Shown: in pieces, positions 19,597 to 32,100 of the stretch | Numbering within the stretch: the first letter of the stretch is position 1 | How the letters are laid out: every line of letters begins with the position of its first letter | Source of the DNA: Paraburkholderia aspalathi | Lineage (GTDB): Bacteria; Pseudomonadota; Gammaproteobacteria; Burkholderiales; Burkholderiaceae | Direction of reading: 5' to 3' | DNA length: 64,000 nt | Assembly: GCF_900116445.1 (NCBI RefSeq) | Contig: NZ_FPBH01000003.1 | Span: forward strand, 124,001-188,000 | Notes under the pieces: generated by a model | Told to the model about the DNA's origin: nothing | Seen by the model: the letters and a program-made list of their open reading frames with translations, nothing else | Databases searched by the model: none | Position numbers and translations under genes: made by a program

Positions 19597-19845
19597 ATGA
19601 GCTGGGGCGACGAAAATACCGTTTATGACGTAGTCGTGAATCACGAAGAACAATATTCAATTTGGCCTACTTACAAAAACTTGCCAGCTGGCTGGAACAC
19701 CGCGGGCAAGCAGGGCACCAAAGCCGAATGCCTCGCATATATCGACGAAGTGTGGGTCGACATGCGCCCGCTCAGCCTGCGCCAGGCGATGGACGCTCCG
19801 GCTGAAACCGCGAGTGCAGCCCCCGTCGGCGCAGCGACGCACTAA
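19597..19845 (+). CDS. MbtH-like protein
   Basis: 82 residues. It contains the MbtH signature: [10 protein letters not shown], then L-P-A-G-W and the C-terminal [10 protein letters not shown]. MbtH-like proteins bind NRPS adenylation domains and are often needed for their solubility and activity. A clear RBS (GAGGAAAAT) precedes ATG 19597. First gene of the siderophore operon; the thioesterase gene starts 18 bp after its stop. The last ~17 residues (Ala-rich) extend past the family core. Confidence 0.96.
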   Translation: MSWGDENTVYDVVVNHEEQYSIWPTYKNLPAGWNTAGKQGTKAECLAYIDEVWVDMRPLSLRQAMDAPAETASAAPVGAATH

Positions 19846-19863
19846 CGCACTAACGCACCTTCC

Positions 19864-20616
19864 ATGCAGCCGATCACATTGTTTTGCCTGCCGTATGCGG
19901 GCGGGGCGGCGGCCGTCTATCGGGAATGGCCACAAGCGGCACCGTCGTGGCTACGGATCGCGCCATTGCATTTACCTGGCCGCGGCGTGCGTCTCGACGA
20001 GGCGTTGTTGCCGGATTGGGGGCGTCTGATCGACCGACTGGTCGCCGACGTGCGCTCACAGCCCGATCGCCCTTTCGCATTGTTCGGACACAGCCTCGGC
20101 GCGCTGCTCGCATTCGAGTTAGCTCACGCGCTGTGTCAGCGGACCGGTGTCGAGCCTTGCTGGCTCGGCGTGTCCGGCTGTCCCGCGCCGGCGCATCACG
20201 TGGCTAGAACGGATTGGCTGGTGTGCCCGGAGCAGGATGTGCTCGACGAATTGAAGGCGTTCGGTCAGACCTCGGCGGAGTTGCTGGCGGATCGTGAGTT
20301 TGTCGAACTGATCGTGCCGGTAGTGCGCAACGATTTTCATCTGTATGGCACGTGGCGCGCGCCGCGCCCCGGCACACGGAATCCGCTTGATTGTCCGATC
20401 CACGCATTCGGCGGCAGTCGCGACGACGTCACGCAAGATGCGCTCAAGCTCGATGCGTGGCGCGACGAGAGCCGCGGCGCCTTCGATCGCTCGATTTTCG
20501 ACGGCGGCCATTTTTTTATCGACAGTCATCGCGCCGAACTGATCGACGCGATCGCTGTTTCGTTGCGGCATGCCACGTTGGAGCAGACGCACGCAGACCT
20601 GCAATCTATCGGCTAA
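19864..20616 (+). CDS. Type II thioesterase (NRPS editing)
   Basis: 250 residues, alpha/beta hydrolase of the GrsT/RifR type. Seen: F-C-L-P-Y-A-G-G-A-A (oxyanion region), nucleophile in G-H-S-L-G (~residue 79), and catalytic His in D-G-G-H-F-F. Such enzymes clear misprimed or stalled acyl groups from carrier proteins. It is separate from the C-terminal TE domain of the third synthetase, which releases the product. It sits between mbtH and the diazeniumdiolate-forming gene in the same operon. Confidence 0.94.
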   Translation: MQPITLFCLPYAGGAAAVYREWPQAAPSWLRIAPLHLPGRGVRLDEALLPDWGRLIDRLVADVRSQPDRPFALFGHSLGALLAFELAHALCQRTGVEPCWLGVSGCPAPAHHVARTDWLVCPEQDVLDELKAFGQTSAELLADREFVELIVPVVRNDFHLYGTWRAPRPGTRNPLDCPIHAFGGSRDDVTQDALKLDAWRDESRGAFDRSIFDGGHFFIDSHRAELIDAIAVSLRHATLEQTHADLQSIG

Positions 20617-20700
20617 CGCGGCCGTCAGCGGTACGCGCAGCGCGTTACCTGCTCGCTGCGCTCATAGCCGCCCTGTTCAATGCAATGGAGTCGCTTTCCC

Positions 20701-22149
20701 ATGAACCCAACCGTCTTCCCCGCCCTGTTCGATTTCGCCGCGCAGCATCCGCAGCGTGAAACTTTTCTGTCGCTGTTACGCGAATTCGCAGCGTGCGATC
20801 CATTCCGCAGCGCATCGGTGGATGAACTGGTGCTGGACGACGATTTCTACCGGCGACCGCTGCGGCCGGAAGACTTCAACTTTCTCCAGTACCAGAAACC
20901 CGTACGCGCCGACAACGTCAGCCGGTTGCCGTCGCTCGCCACGAACCGCACGCTGTTGACGCTAAACGAGCTCGACATCGCCCGCGCACCGGGCCGCAGT
21001 CACGACCAGCAACAGCGTTGTGCTTCGTTTTACGCCGACAAACAGCGCATCATCGGCGCGCAGATCCGCCCTTACCTGGAAGCGTACGCATTCGACTATC
21101 TGGGCGATCAGGCGCAACCCGGCGAAACCCGCGCAACGCTCAGCACACGTCTCACCGCAACCCTGAATGACGAACTGCAGTTCTGGAGCACACGCTTCGA
21201 CAGACTGCTGCAGCGCGACTTCCTCGAAGAAGGCTTGCGCTTCATCGTCATTCAGCGCTGGGCGACGCTGCCGTCGCGCCGTACCGCGCTGGCACGGGCT
21301 GCCGGCTCCAACTATTTCGACTGGCTCGATCCCGAACTTCGCCCGAGTCTATCGAGCCAGCTGCCGGACGACGCAACCTTCACGCGCATTGCCGGCATGT
21401 GCGGCGTCACGCGCCAGACCCATTCGTACTGGCAATTCTATCTGCCGACCACGCTGGCTCGCTGCAATCTGCTCTACGCACTCGGCTCGCGGCCGGACCG
21501 CGCATTCGCGCTCGCCGGCGCGGCGTTCGTTGCCGAGGCCGAGCATCTCGCCTTTGGCGGCGCGCTGCTCAAAGCCTGTGCCCACATCGCGCCCGGCGCC
21601 GCCGCAGGCGCTAGTGTCGAGACGTTGCGCGCGGACCTGCAAACACGCTTCGAACGCACGATCGACACGCTTATCGCGCGGCACGGCGAGCAGGCATTGC
21701 ACCAGTTCGCGCAGGGCGTGGCCGGCGCGCAATTGCTGGCGCAGCGCGCACGCTGGGACCTCGGCGAACAACTGGACTGGCTATCGTCGATTGAAACGTA
21801 TTGCGAGTACGCACGCCGGATCTACGACAAGATCGAGATCGATTTTCCGGACATCGACCGCGACACGTTCATCGAACCTCATGAACTCTGCTCGACCACT
21901 CACGTGCACAACGAACATCGGCTGGTCGTGATCGAAAGCGGCGACATGCTGTTCTGGGGCAACCTCGGCATGAAGCTTTCGATGCGTCCCGGCGACATGG
22001 TGCTGATTCCCGACGGGCGTCTGCACGGCTCGACCGTCGAGTCCGATTCGTGCACGTATCACCAGCCGATCATTCCGGACGAGTGGATCGCCGAACTCAC
22101 CGATCCATCGACCGCGGGCAGCGCCGCCGTCACAACGGCAACCACCTGA
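20701..22149 (+). CDS. GrbD/SznF-like N-N bond-forming protein (heme-oxygenase-like + cupin)
   Basis: About 482 residues, close to SznF (471). The C-terminal ~110 residues form a cupin: T-H-V-H-N-E-H ... G-D-M-L-F-W-G ... M-R-P-G-D-M-V-L-I-P-D-G-R-L-H-G, giving a 3-His metal site (H-x-H plus the H of RLHG). In SznF this cupin does the oxidative rearrangement that makes the N-N bond of an N-nitrosourea from hydroxylated methylarginine. The middle part is helical and heme-oxygenase-like, with H-S-Y-W-Q-F-Y and A-E-A-E-H, but I cannot find the H-x3-D-x2-H ligand motif that I recall from SznF. In gramibactin producers the GrbD homologue is required for graminine. ATG 20701 has a GGAG upstream; an in-frame ATG at 20680 lacks one. 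Role by homology: N-N bond formation on hydroxyarginine. Confidence 0.8.
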   Translation: MNPTVFPALFDFAAQHPQRETFLSLLREFAACDPFRSASVDELVLDDDFYRRPLRPEDFNFLQYQKPVRADNVSRLPSLATNRTLLTLNELDIARAPGRSHDQQQRCASFYADKQRIIGAQIRPYLEAYAFDYLGDQAQPGETRATLSTRLTATLNDELQFWSTRFDRLLQRDFLEEGLRFIVIQRWATLPSRRTALARAAGSNYFDWLDPELRPSLSSQLPDDATFTRIAGMCGVTRQTHSYWQFYLPTTLARCNLLYALGSRPDRAFALAGAAFVAEAEHLAFGGALLKACAHIAPGAAAGASVETLRADLQTRFERTIDTLIARHGEQALHQFAQGVAGAQLLAQRARWDLGEQLDWLSSIETYCEYARRIYDKIEIDFPDIDRDTFIEPHELCSTTHVHNEHRLVVIESGDMLFWGNLGMKLSMRPGDMVLIPDGRLHGSTVESDSCTYHQPIIPDEWIAELTDPSTAGSAAVTTATT

Positions 22150-22301
22150 CGCACATCGGCCGGCGGGACTCGGGCCGCGCCTGAATCCCGCCCACGCCGT
22201 TCGCTCAAGGCTCGATCACAGAGCCGCCTGTCCCCCCGGATCAAGCCGTCCGGCTCGCACATCGCAAGCCGGCGTTAGCACACGCACATCTGGAGCACCT
22301 G

Positions 22302-23130
22302 ATGCAGCCTGAAAAGGACCCTGTTCGCCCGAATCTCGAAAGCGACACGATTGACGTATCCGACTGGTGCTCCCGCATCATCCTGGGGCGCCGAGTGGGC
22401 GCAAGCACGTTCGATCGTGCGTTACCCGACTGGTTGCCTGCGTCGTACGAGCGCCTGCGCGCCGACGTGATGGACCCGGGTTATCCATGCTTCTTCGGCA
22501 CCCAGGCGGAAAAGCGCGGCGAAATGTTCTACTCGTGGGTCGACGGCAAGGACATCTCGTCACTGCCGGACACCATGGCGGCCTTTGCCGAACTCGCCAC
22601 GCTGCCGCAGTACGAAAAGAACAACATCGCAATCTTTTTCGAGCCCGACACACAGCCGCTTTCGCACGAGGCCTATCACGACGCGTTCTGGCACACGCTG
22701 CAATATCTCCACGACCGCGACCCCGATCCCAAGGTGGGGCAGCAACTCGACCCGTCGCATCCGGATTGGGAGTTTTCCTTCGCCGGTCTGGAGACTTTTG
22801 TCGTGTGCGCGTGCCCGTCGTTCGGCGCGCGTCACAGCCGCAATCTCGGGCCCGGCATGGTGCTGCTGTTCCAGCCGCGCGCCGTGTTCGTCGATAAGGT
22901 CACGAACCGGGCAATCAGCACACAGGCGCGCTCCGAAGTGCGCCGCCGCCTGAACATCTGGGACGAAGTGCCACCGCACGCCGATCTCGGCTATTTCGGC
23001 GACACGGACAATCGCGAGTGGAAGCAATATTTTCTGCCCGACGACGAAACACCGAACTTCGGCGCGTGCCCGTTCCTGCGGCGCAATCCTGGCTTGATGC
23101 AAGCCGCGATCGAATCGAACCAGCACGGCG
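22302..23130 (+). other. GrbE/DcsA-like (YqcI/YcgG family) domain fused to the synthetase N-terminus
   Basis: Residues 1-275 of NRPS 1 resemble the YqcI/YcgG family rather than any NRPS domain: D-P-G-Y-P-C-F-F-G-T-Q-A-E-K-R-G at 58-73, F-V-V-C-A-C-P-S-F-G-A-R-H-S-R-N, V-L-L-F-Q-P-R-A-V-F, and W-K-Q-Y-F-L-P-D-D near the end. Family members GrbE (gramibactin) and DcsA (D-cycloserine) act on arginine nitrogen; DcsA is a heme enzyme giving N-omega-hydroxyarginine. The domain is followed by an Ala/Pro/Thr linker (275-300) and the FAAL with no stop or alternative start between. Inference: it supplies N-hydroxyarginine for graminine. Confidence 0.75.
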
Positions 23131-26100
23131 GGACGCAGGCGGCGCCGCCCGCATCGACCTTAACGAGCGCACATTCGGCGGTAGCGAAGCCGCCAGCGAC
23201 CTTGCTCGACGCGCTCGCCGGGCACCTCGAACGGCAACCTGGGCAGATCGCCATCCGCTTTCTCGCCGACGGCGAACGCGACGAGCGCACGCTGACCTAT
23301 CGCGAACTCGACACCCGCGCCCGTGAACTCGCCGCCACATTGCGTAGCCACGCCGCGCCAGGCGACCGGGCCATGTTGCTGCTGCCGTCGGGACTCGACT
23401 ACCCGGTCGCGTTTCTCGCCTGTCTGCATGCCGGCATTGCGGCCGTACCGGTGTATCCGCCCGAGCCCACCCAGGCGCAGCAATTCGAACGGCTGCTGGC
23501 GATTCTCGACGACGCCCAGCCACGTCTGCTGCTCACCGACCTGGCGCACGCGGACGCCGTTCACGCGCTCGCCGACGAGTACGCGCAGCCTGGCAGCGAA
23601 GCCGTCACACCGCTCACGCTGCCGGTCGACGACCCGATGCGCAGCAACGCCGCAACGTCGAACGCACCCATTGACATCGACGGTACGACGATCGCCTTTC
23701 TGCAATACACCTCGGGTTCGACCAGCACCGCGAAAGGCGTCATGGTCAGCCACGCGAACCTCGTCGCGAACGAACGCGCGATCAGCGCCGCCATGGCCTT
23801 CACGCCCGCCGATACGATGGTCAGCTGGCTGCCGCTGTTTCATGACATGGGTCTGATCGGCGGCCTTATCGCGCCGCTGTTCGGTGGCTTTCCGCTCGTC
23901 CTGATGACGCCGCAGCATTTTCTCGAAGCACCGATCCGCTGGTTGAAGGCGATTGCCGCGTATCGCGGCACGGTCAGCGGCGGGCCGAATTTTGCGTTCC
24001 AGTTGTGCGCCGATCGCGTACGCGCCGCACAACTCGAAGGGATCGCACTCGACAGTTGGCGCGTCGCCTTCTGCGGGGCAGAGCCGATTCGGGCCGAGAC
24101 GCTCAGCCAGTTCGCCGGCCATTTCGCCGCACAAGGTTTCGACGCCAACGCGCTCTTCCCCTGCTACGGTCTCGCCGAAGCCACCCTGCTCGTGAGCGGT
24201 GCCGAGCCCGGCAAGGGGATGACCGTGCGCCACGTCGCGCCGCAAGCGCTCAGCGAGGGTGCGCTCAACACGACGGGCGAAGGCGTCGTGCTAGTGAGTT
24301 GCGGGCGGGTTCCTCAAGCGCATAGCGTGCGCGTCGTCGAGTCCGGATCGCATGCAGTGCTTGATGATGGTCGGATCGGCGAAATCTGGGTCAGCGGGCC
24401 GAGCGTCGCAACCGGCTATTGGCAAAATCCGCAAGCGAGCGCCGAAACGTTCGTGACAGGCGACGCGCCGGCTGAACGCTGGCTGCGTACCGGCGACCTC
24501 GGTTGCGTGCTGGACGGCGAATTGTTCGTCACCGGCCGCGTCAAGGATCTGATCATCGTCCGTGGACAAAACACTTATCCGCAGGATGTCGAGGCGATGC
24601 TCGCGAAGCGGGTCGAACGCGTTCGCAAAGGCCGGATCATCGCGTTCGCGGCAACAGAGAATGGCACTGAAGGCATCGGCATCGCCGCCGAAGTTTCACA
24701 TGCCGTCGCAAAGGCCGATCCCACCGAACTCTTTGCACAGATCAATCGGGCGATTGCCGAAACCCACGGCGAACCGGCTAGCGTGATTCTGTTGCTTGCG
24801 CCCGGCAAGCTGCCGCGCACCTCGAGTGGCAAACTGCGCCGCAGCGCCTGCGCCGCCGGCTGGCGCGAACGCTCGCTGCCCACGGTTGCCGTCTATCGGC
24901 GTGCCGGGGATGTGGGCGCCACGCTGGCACGCGCGCCCTATCGCGCACCGGCGTCAGCGCTGGAGCACAGTCTGGCCGGGGTATGGGAGGCCGTATTCGG
25001 GCACGCACGGGTCGGCATCGACGACGACTTCTTCGATCTCGGCGGCGACTCGCTGAAAGCCGCACGACTGACCGCGCGGATCGGCGAGACATTCGGCGTG
25101 GTCCCCCCCGTGCGACTCGTTTTCGAGGCACGTACAGTTGCGCTGCAAGCCAGTTGGCTGGCACAGCAAAACGCGAGCGCCTCGGCCGCAACGCTTGTGC
25201 AGACCGACGCCACCGGCACGCATGCCGGCGTCGTCGCGACCGGCGCGACGTTCCCACTGTCGCCGGCCCAGGAAGGTCTCTACTTCGAGTGGAAGCTCGA
25301 TCCGGCGAGCACCGCGTATCACGTGTCCGGTGCCGTGCGTGCGCGCGGCGCACTCGACGCAGCGCGGCTGCACGACGCCCTCGCGCAAGTCTGCGCGAGT
25401 CACGACGCGCTGCGGGTGCGCTTCGACGAACACGACGGCGTGCCGCATCAGGTTTGCAGCGCCGCGCCGCGCTTCGACTGGCACGTCGCCGACGTCACGT
25501 CGTTCGATGCCGCGAGCCGCGAGGCGCATCTCCAGGATCATCTGATCGCGGTTGCGCACGCGCCCTTCGATCTTCGCGAGGACGCGTTGCTGCGCGCCAC
25601 GCTCGTGCGTGTGGGCCCGGACGAGCACGTGCTGCAACTGACAATGCATCACATCGTCGCCGACGCGTGGTCGTTCAAGCTGGTCGTCGAGTCGCTGTTT
25701 CAGTGCTACGAAGGACGCGAGGCGTCCCCCGGCGCCCAGACTTCCACGTATTTCGCCAGCATCGAGCACGCACGCCGTGTCCTGAGCGCCACGCGCAGTG
25801 ACGAACAACTCGCCTATTGGCGCGCGCAACTCGGCGACACACGCGCGGAAATCATTCTGTCGGGTGCCCGTCGCGACGCGACACGCGCGTCGGCCGGTGC
25901 TCGCGTCACGCGGCGCCTGCCGGCCGAATGCATCGCGCGCGCCGGCCACCTTGCACGCAACCACGGCGTCACGCTGCCGATGACGCTGATGGCCGCCTTC
26001 GCCGCGCTGCTCTATCGCTACGGCGGGCAGACCGATATCCGCATCGGCGTGCCGCTGAATAGCCGACGCGACGCCGCCACCGAAAGCACGATCGGCTACT

Positions 26101-29100
26101 TCGTCAATACGATCGTGGTGCGCGTTGCGCTCGCGGGCGCACTGTCGTTCGACGCTCTGTTGCGCCGTACGCGCGACGCCCTGCTCGACGCGCAAGCGAA
26201 TCAGGACGTGCCGTTCCATCGCGTGGTCGCAGCTTTGCAACCGCATCGCGAACGGGGGCAAACGCCGCTGTTCCAGACCGTGTTCAACTTCGACCAGGTC
26301 GACTGGCGCGACGCCCTGCATTCGACGACGCTGCAATTGCAGCGCTTCGAGCACGGCGCCGAGGCGACCCCGTTCGATCTCGCGCTGAATCTCGCGCGCG
26401 ACGATAACGGCGTGCAGATCGCATTCGACTTTCCGGTCGATCTGTTCGACGGCGAAACCGTCGAGCAACTGGCCGATGCGTATCTCGCCATCGTCGCGCA
26501 GGCGGTCGAAGGCGCGAGCCTCGACGTACGCGATTTCGTCTTGCACCAGCCGGCCGCCACGCATGCCGATTCGCAGCATACGCTGGCCGCCGGAACGGCT
26601 GAAACGGCCGAAGCCGTGCCTTTGCCGGTCACCGTCCAGTTCGCCCACGCGGCCAACACTCATCCGCAACGGATCGCGCTCGAATGCGACGCGCAGCAAC
26701 TGAGCTACGGCGCGCTCGACCGCTGGTCGGACCAACTCGCGCAGCGCCTGCTGGAAGCCGGCATCGGCGCCGACGCGTGCGTGGGCCTGTGCGTCGAACG
26801 CTCGCCCGCCCTGATCGCCGCCCTGCTCAGCATCTGGAAGGCCGGCGCGGCGTTCGTGCCGCTCGATCCGGTCTATCCGGCCGAACGCCTTCGCCACATG
26901 CTCGACGATGCACGGGTACGCATGGTCGTCGGCGACAGCGCCTGTCTTGGCGGACTCGCCGACGTCTTCAGCGCCTGCGCGACACTCGACATCGATGCGG
27001 CACCGATTCTCGATCTGTCTCAGCCAGTACGTCATTTCGCGACCTCGCATCCGGAACAGCTTGCCTACGTCATCTACACCTCCGGTTCGACCGGCATGCC
27101 GAAAGGCGTCGCCATCAGCCATGGCGCCCTGGCGCGGCATCTCGCCGACTTTATCGCCACCTACGCCATTACCGAACACGATTGCCAACTGCAATCGTCC
27201 ACGATCAACTTCGACGTCGCCTTGCATGAGATGCTGCCCGCACTGATGCGGGGGGGCCGCGTCGTCATGCGCGGTCCGCAGGCGTGGGACCTTGCCACCT
27301 TGAGCCAGCGCCTGATCGACTCGCGCGTCACCTTCGCGCGCATGCCGACCGCCTATTGGCAGCAGTGGCTGCAAACGCCGCCCGCTCGCGAGAGCCTGAG
27401 TGCATTGCGGCAGATCACCGTCGGCGGCGAGGCGCTGCCGGGTGACGCGCTGGCGCGTTGGAACGCCGGCCCGCTACGCGGGATTCACGTCGACAATCTG
27501 TACGGCCCGACCGAAACGACGGTCGCCTGCCTCTACCGCCGTACCGGCCCGGCCGACGTCGAACAACCCATCGTGCAGATCGGCGTGCCATTCCCGTCGC
27601 GCAGCGCGCAGGTGGTCGACGCCGATGGCAATGCCGTGCCGGTCGGTGCCGTGGGCGAACTGTGCATCGGCGGCACCACGCTCGCGCGCGGCTACATCGG
27701 CCAGGCCGCCCTGACGGCCGAGCGCTTCGTGCCGGACCCGCACGGCGTGCCCGGTTCACGCTGCTACCGCAGTGGCGACCTGTGCCGCCGCCGCGCCGAC
27801 GGCGGCTTCGATTTCCTTGGCCGGATCGACCGGCAGATCAAGCTACGGGGTTTTCGCATCGAGCCCGGCGAGATTGAAGCCATGCTGCGGCAATGCGAAG
27901 GCGTGCGCGATGCCGCCGTCGAAGCGCGCAGCAAGGATGGCCATCTGCGTTTGATCGGCTATGTGGCCGGCGCCGACTCACTCAATTTGGGCGCGTTGCG
28001 CGATACGCTCGAAGCACGCCTGCCGGCCCACATGGTGCCGGCCGTGTTGATGCAACTCGCGACGCTGCCGCTGATGCTGAACGGCAAGGTCGACCGGAGC
28101 GCCTTGCCCGACCCGAAGGAGTCCAGCGGGCATGGTGAAGGCGAGCTTGCCGCTCGTGCGCCACGCAACCAGCAGGAAGCCGAATTGCTGGCGATCTGGC
28201 GCGCCGTGTTGGGCACGGACGCCATCGGTATCGACGACAATTTCTTCGCCATCGGCGGCGACTCGATCCTGAGCCTGCAGGTGGTTGCGCGGGCCGCGCA
28301 GCGCGGCCTGCATTTCAACCTTAAACAGTTCTACGCACAGCCGGTCATCGCGCGACTCGCCCAGTTGCCACCCAGCGCCGAATCGGGCAGCGCGAGCGCG
28401 CTCGCACTGCCGGCCGAGCGGCACGTACCCCTGCCGCTCACGCCGATTCAGGCCTGGTTCTTCGAGCGCTTTCCGCACGGTGAGTCGCACTGGAATCAGA
28501 CGGTCGCATTGCGCGTGCAAGGCGAACTCGATGCGGCCTTAGTCGCCCAGGCGCTGCACGCGGTCGTCGTCGCGCACGATGCGCTGCGCCTCAAATTCTT
28601 CCGTGACGCTCACGGCTGGCAGCAACAGGTGCAAGCATCCGCTTCAGTGCCGGACGCCGGCGCGTTGCTCGACGTGATCGATGTCGACGGAGGCACCGAG
28701 TCCCCGCAATGGCCCGAGCGTCTGCTCGCGATCGGCACGCCGTTGCAGCAAAGCCTCGATATCGAAGCCGGACGCCTGATCAAAGCGGCGTACGTCAGAC
28801 TGCGCGGCGAAGGCCGTCTGTTGCTGACGATCCATCATCTGGCTGTCGATGGCATGTCGTGGCGCGTGCTGCTCGAATCGTTCCAGTTGGCCTACGAACA
28901 GCTTGCCCAGCAGCAGCCGGTTACGTTGTCGGGCGGCTTGCCCTGGAGCGCATGGGTCGCGTTGCAGCAGAGCGCGCCCGAAGCGGCGGCGCTCGACGCG
29001 GAATACGCGTCATGGCAACGCATGCTGGCAGCGCAGTGCTTGCGTGAAACCGCACTGCCGGATGACAAAAAAGCAGCGCTTGTCAGTGGTTCGCCAGCCT

Positions 29101-32100
29101 GGCAGGCAAAGCAGGCGGATGAGCAGCGCCGGGTTCGCGATAGCGCAACGCACACACTGCAGTTGTCCGCGGAGCTCACCTCTACGCTGCTGCGCGACGC
29201 GCCCTTCGCCGCACGCACCACAACCGAAACACTGCTGCTCGCCGCGCTGAGCGCATCGCTCGGTCAATGGAGCGGCGCAGACGGCGCCTTGCTGTCGCTA
29301 GAAGGCCATGGCCGCGAATTTCACAGCAGCGATCCGCAGGACGTGCAGACAAGCACGTATGAAAGCCGTAGCGCCGCGCACGACACGAGCCGCACGGTCG
29401 GCTGGTTCACCACGCGCTATCCGGCATGGTTCGATCTGCGAAGCGACCCACTCGTCGCGGCGACCCGCACCTTGCGCGCCATTCCGTCACGCGGCGTAAA
29501 CTGGCACCACATGCGCGAACGTTTCGCCGAAGCGATCGCCAGGCCGCAGATCAGCTTCAACTATCTCGGCCGCTTCGATCAGAGCCTGCCGCAAACCGGC
29601 GCACTCGCGGGCGTGCTCTCGTTCGCGCTCGACGAGCCGCTCGGCGCCGCGATCGCCGACCACACGCCGCTCGAGTACGCGCTCGATATCAATGCGTGGG
29701 TGTCGAATGGCCGCTTGACAGCCACCCTGCGCTACGACCCGGCGCAGATCTCGCCGGATGTCGCTCAAGCGCTCGCAACCGATTTCGAGGCGCAACTCGC
29801 CGCGCTCGCTGCGCGCAGCATGAAGGGCGACGTCCCGCTCGATACCGCCGACTTCCCGCTCGCGCGACTCGATCAGCCCGCGCTCGACGCACTGCGGCTC
29901 GACGCCGCGAACGTCCAGGATATCTACCCGGCCACACCCTTGCAAAAGGGCCTGTTATTCCACGCGCTGATGGACGACGGCCACGGCCTCTACGTCAATC
30001 AGTTGCGGCTGACCCTCGCAGGTCCGCTCGATCGCGACGCGCTGCGCGAGGCATGGGCCGCCGCGCTCGCGCGGCACGATATTCTGCGCACGCGTTTCGT
30101 CGTGCCCGCCGGCGCCGATCCGTTGCAACTCGTGCAGCGCAGCGCCGCGTTGCCGTTCGTCGAATACGACTGGTCCGACTGCGACCCGGCACAGTATGAG
30201 CGCGACCTGCAAGTCTGGTGCGACGCCGACCGTCAACGCGGATTCGATCCGGCCCACGCACCACTCCTGCGTCTTGCGCTTTTCACGCGTCCGGACGGCT
30301 GTCACGATCTGGTCCGCACGATTCATCACGCGTTGCTCGATGGCTGGAGCAGCGCGCAACTGCTGGGCGAGATCGCCGACGACTACGTCGCGCGCGTCGC
30401 CGGGCAGCCGTTACCGCAGCCCGAAGTCTTGCCGTACCGCCGCTACGTGGAATGGCTGTCCGCCCAGACGCCGCCACGCGACTGGTGGCTGGCGCAACTC
30501 GCCCGCCATCCCGAACCGGCCACCTTGCTGCAACATCAGCCGCTGGCCGCCGGCGCAACGCGCGAACACGGCGCGTCGCTGACGCTCACGCAGCAACTGG
30601 GCGAGGCACTCGTCGCGCGGGTGCGCGAAGCGGCGCAGCGCCATCGCGTTACCGTCAATACGCTGGTGCAGGCTGCCTGGGCACTCGTGCTCGCGCGGCG
30701 CGGCAATCGCCGCCACGTTGCATTCGGAAGTACTGTCGCGGGACGTCCCACGCAGTTGCAAGGCGCCGGCCGGATGGTCGGCCTCTTCATCAACAGCTTG
30801 CCCGTATGGATCGAAGTCCCGGCCGCGCAACGCGTATCGACGTGGTTGTCCACGCTGCACACCGCGCAGGCGGAGCGCCACCAGGCCGAGCATACGTCGC
30901 TGGCCGATCTGCAGCACTGGAGCGGCAAAAGCGGCGACGCGCTGTTCGACAGCCTGCTCGTGTTCGAAAACTATCCGGTCGACGCCGCGTTACGTGGCCG
31001 CTTCGGCAGTCTGAGCGTAAGCCGGGTCGAATCGACCGAACGCACTCACTATCCGCTGACCATGCTGGTTTCGAACGACGCGCAAGGCCGCGTCGTCTGG
31101 CTCGCCGATGGCGCGCGGATCACAATGCCGCTACTGTCCCGGCTCGCCGACGACTGGCGTGACGTGCTCGCCGCGCTGAGCGACGCCGACGACCCGGCAG
31201 TCGGCAACATCATGCCGCGCGGCAACGTGGCCGCCGAGGCGTCGCGTGAGGTGCTGCGCCGCGTCGCCGGCCATCGTTTCCAGCCGATCGGCGCACGCCT
31301 CGCCGCGCAGGCCGCGCGCAAACCGGCGGCACCGGCCCTCGGTTGCGAAGGCGACGCGCTGAGCTATGCCGCACTCGATGCCTGGTCGAACCGCATCGGC
31401 CGCCGCCTCAAGTCGCTCGGCGCGCGCGCGGAGCAACGGATCGGCTTGTGTGTCGAACGTTCGAACGCGCTGGTCGCCGGTTTGTACGGCATCACCAAAA
31501 CGGGCGCCGCCTATGTGCCGCTCGACCCGCATCATCCGCCGCACCGTCTGCGCCGCATCCTCGACGATGCCGGCATCGATCTCGTCGTCACCGACGACGC
31601 CAGCGCAACCCGACTCGCCGATTGCCTCGCCGGCCGCACGCTGGTGCGCGTCAGCGACGTGCACAACGAAGCGTCGCAGGGCTGGCCGCAGCCGGTCGAA
31701 CCGCAGCAGGCCGCCTATGTGATCTACACATCCGGCTCGACCGGCGAACCGAAGGGCGTGTGCGTGACGCACGCGAGTCTCGACCGCCTGCTCGCGAGCG
31801 TCGCCGCGCACCTCGATTTCGACGACAGCGACGTCTGGCTCAGCGTGACCACGCTATCGTTCGACATTGCCGGACTGGAGTTGCATCTGCCGCTCACGCG
31901 CGGCGCGCGCGTCGAACTGGCCTCGCGCGACACGGTGCTCGATGGCGCCCGTCTGCTGCGGCTCATGCAGCAAAGCGGCGCCACCGTCATGCAGGCGACG
32001 CCAGCGGGCTGGCGCATGCTACTCGACAGTGAAGCGCGCGCCGGCCTCGTCTTGCGCGGCCCACTGCAGGCGCTATGCGGCGGCGAAGCGCTGCCGGCCG

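Noticed and set aside
18210..19600. Siderophore locus as a genomic island inserted at a tRNA gene
   Set aside because: The tRNA 3' ends face away from the locus, and I see no integrase, att-like direct repeat or IS element. Adjacency alone is not enough.
24954..27374. 806-codon minus-strand open frame under NRPS 1
   Set aside because: Antisense shadow of C1/A1 coding sequence, no motifs.
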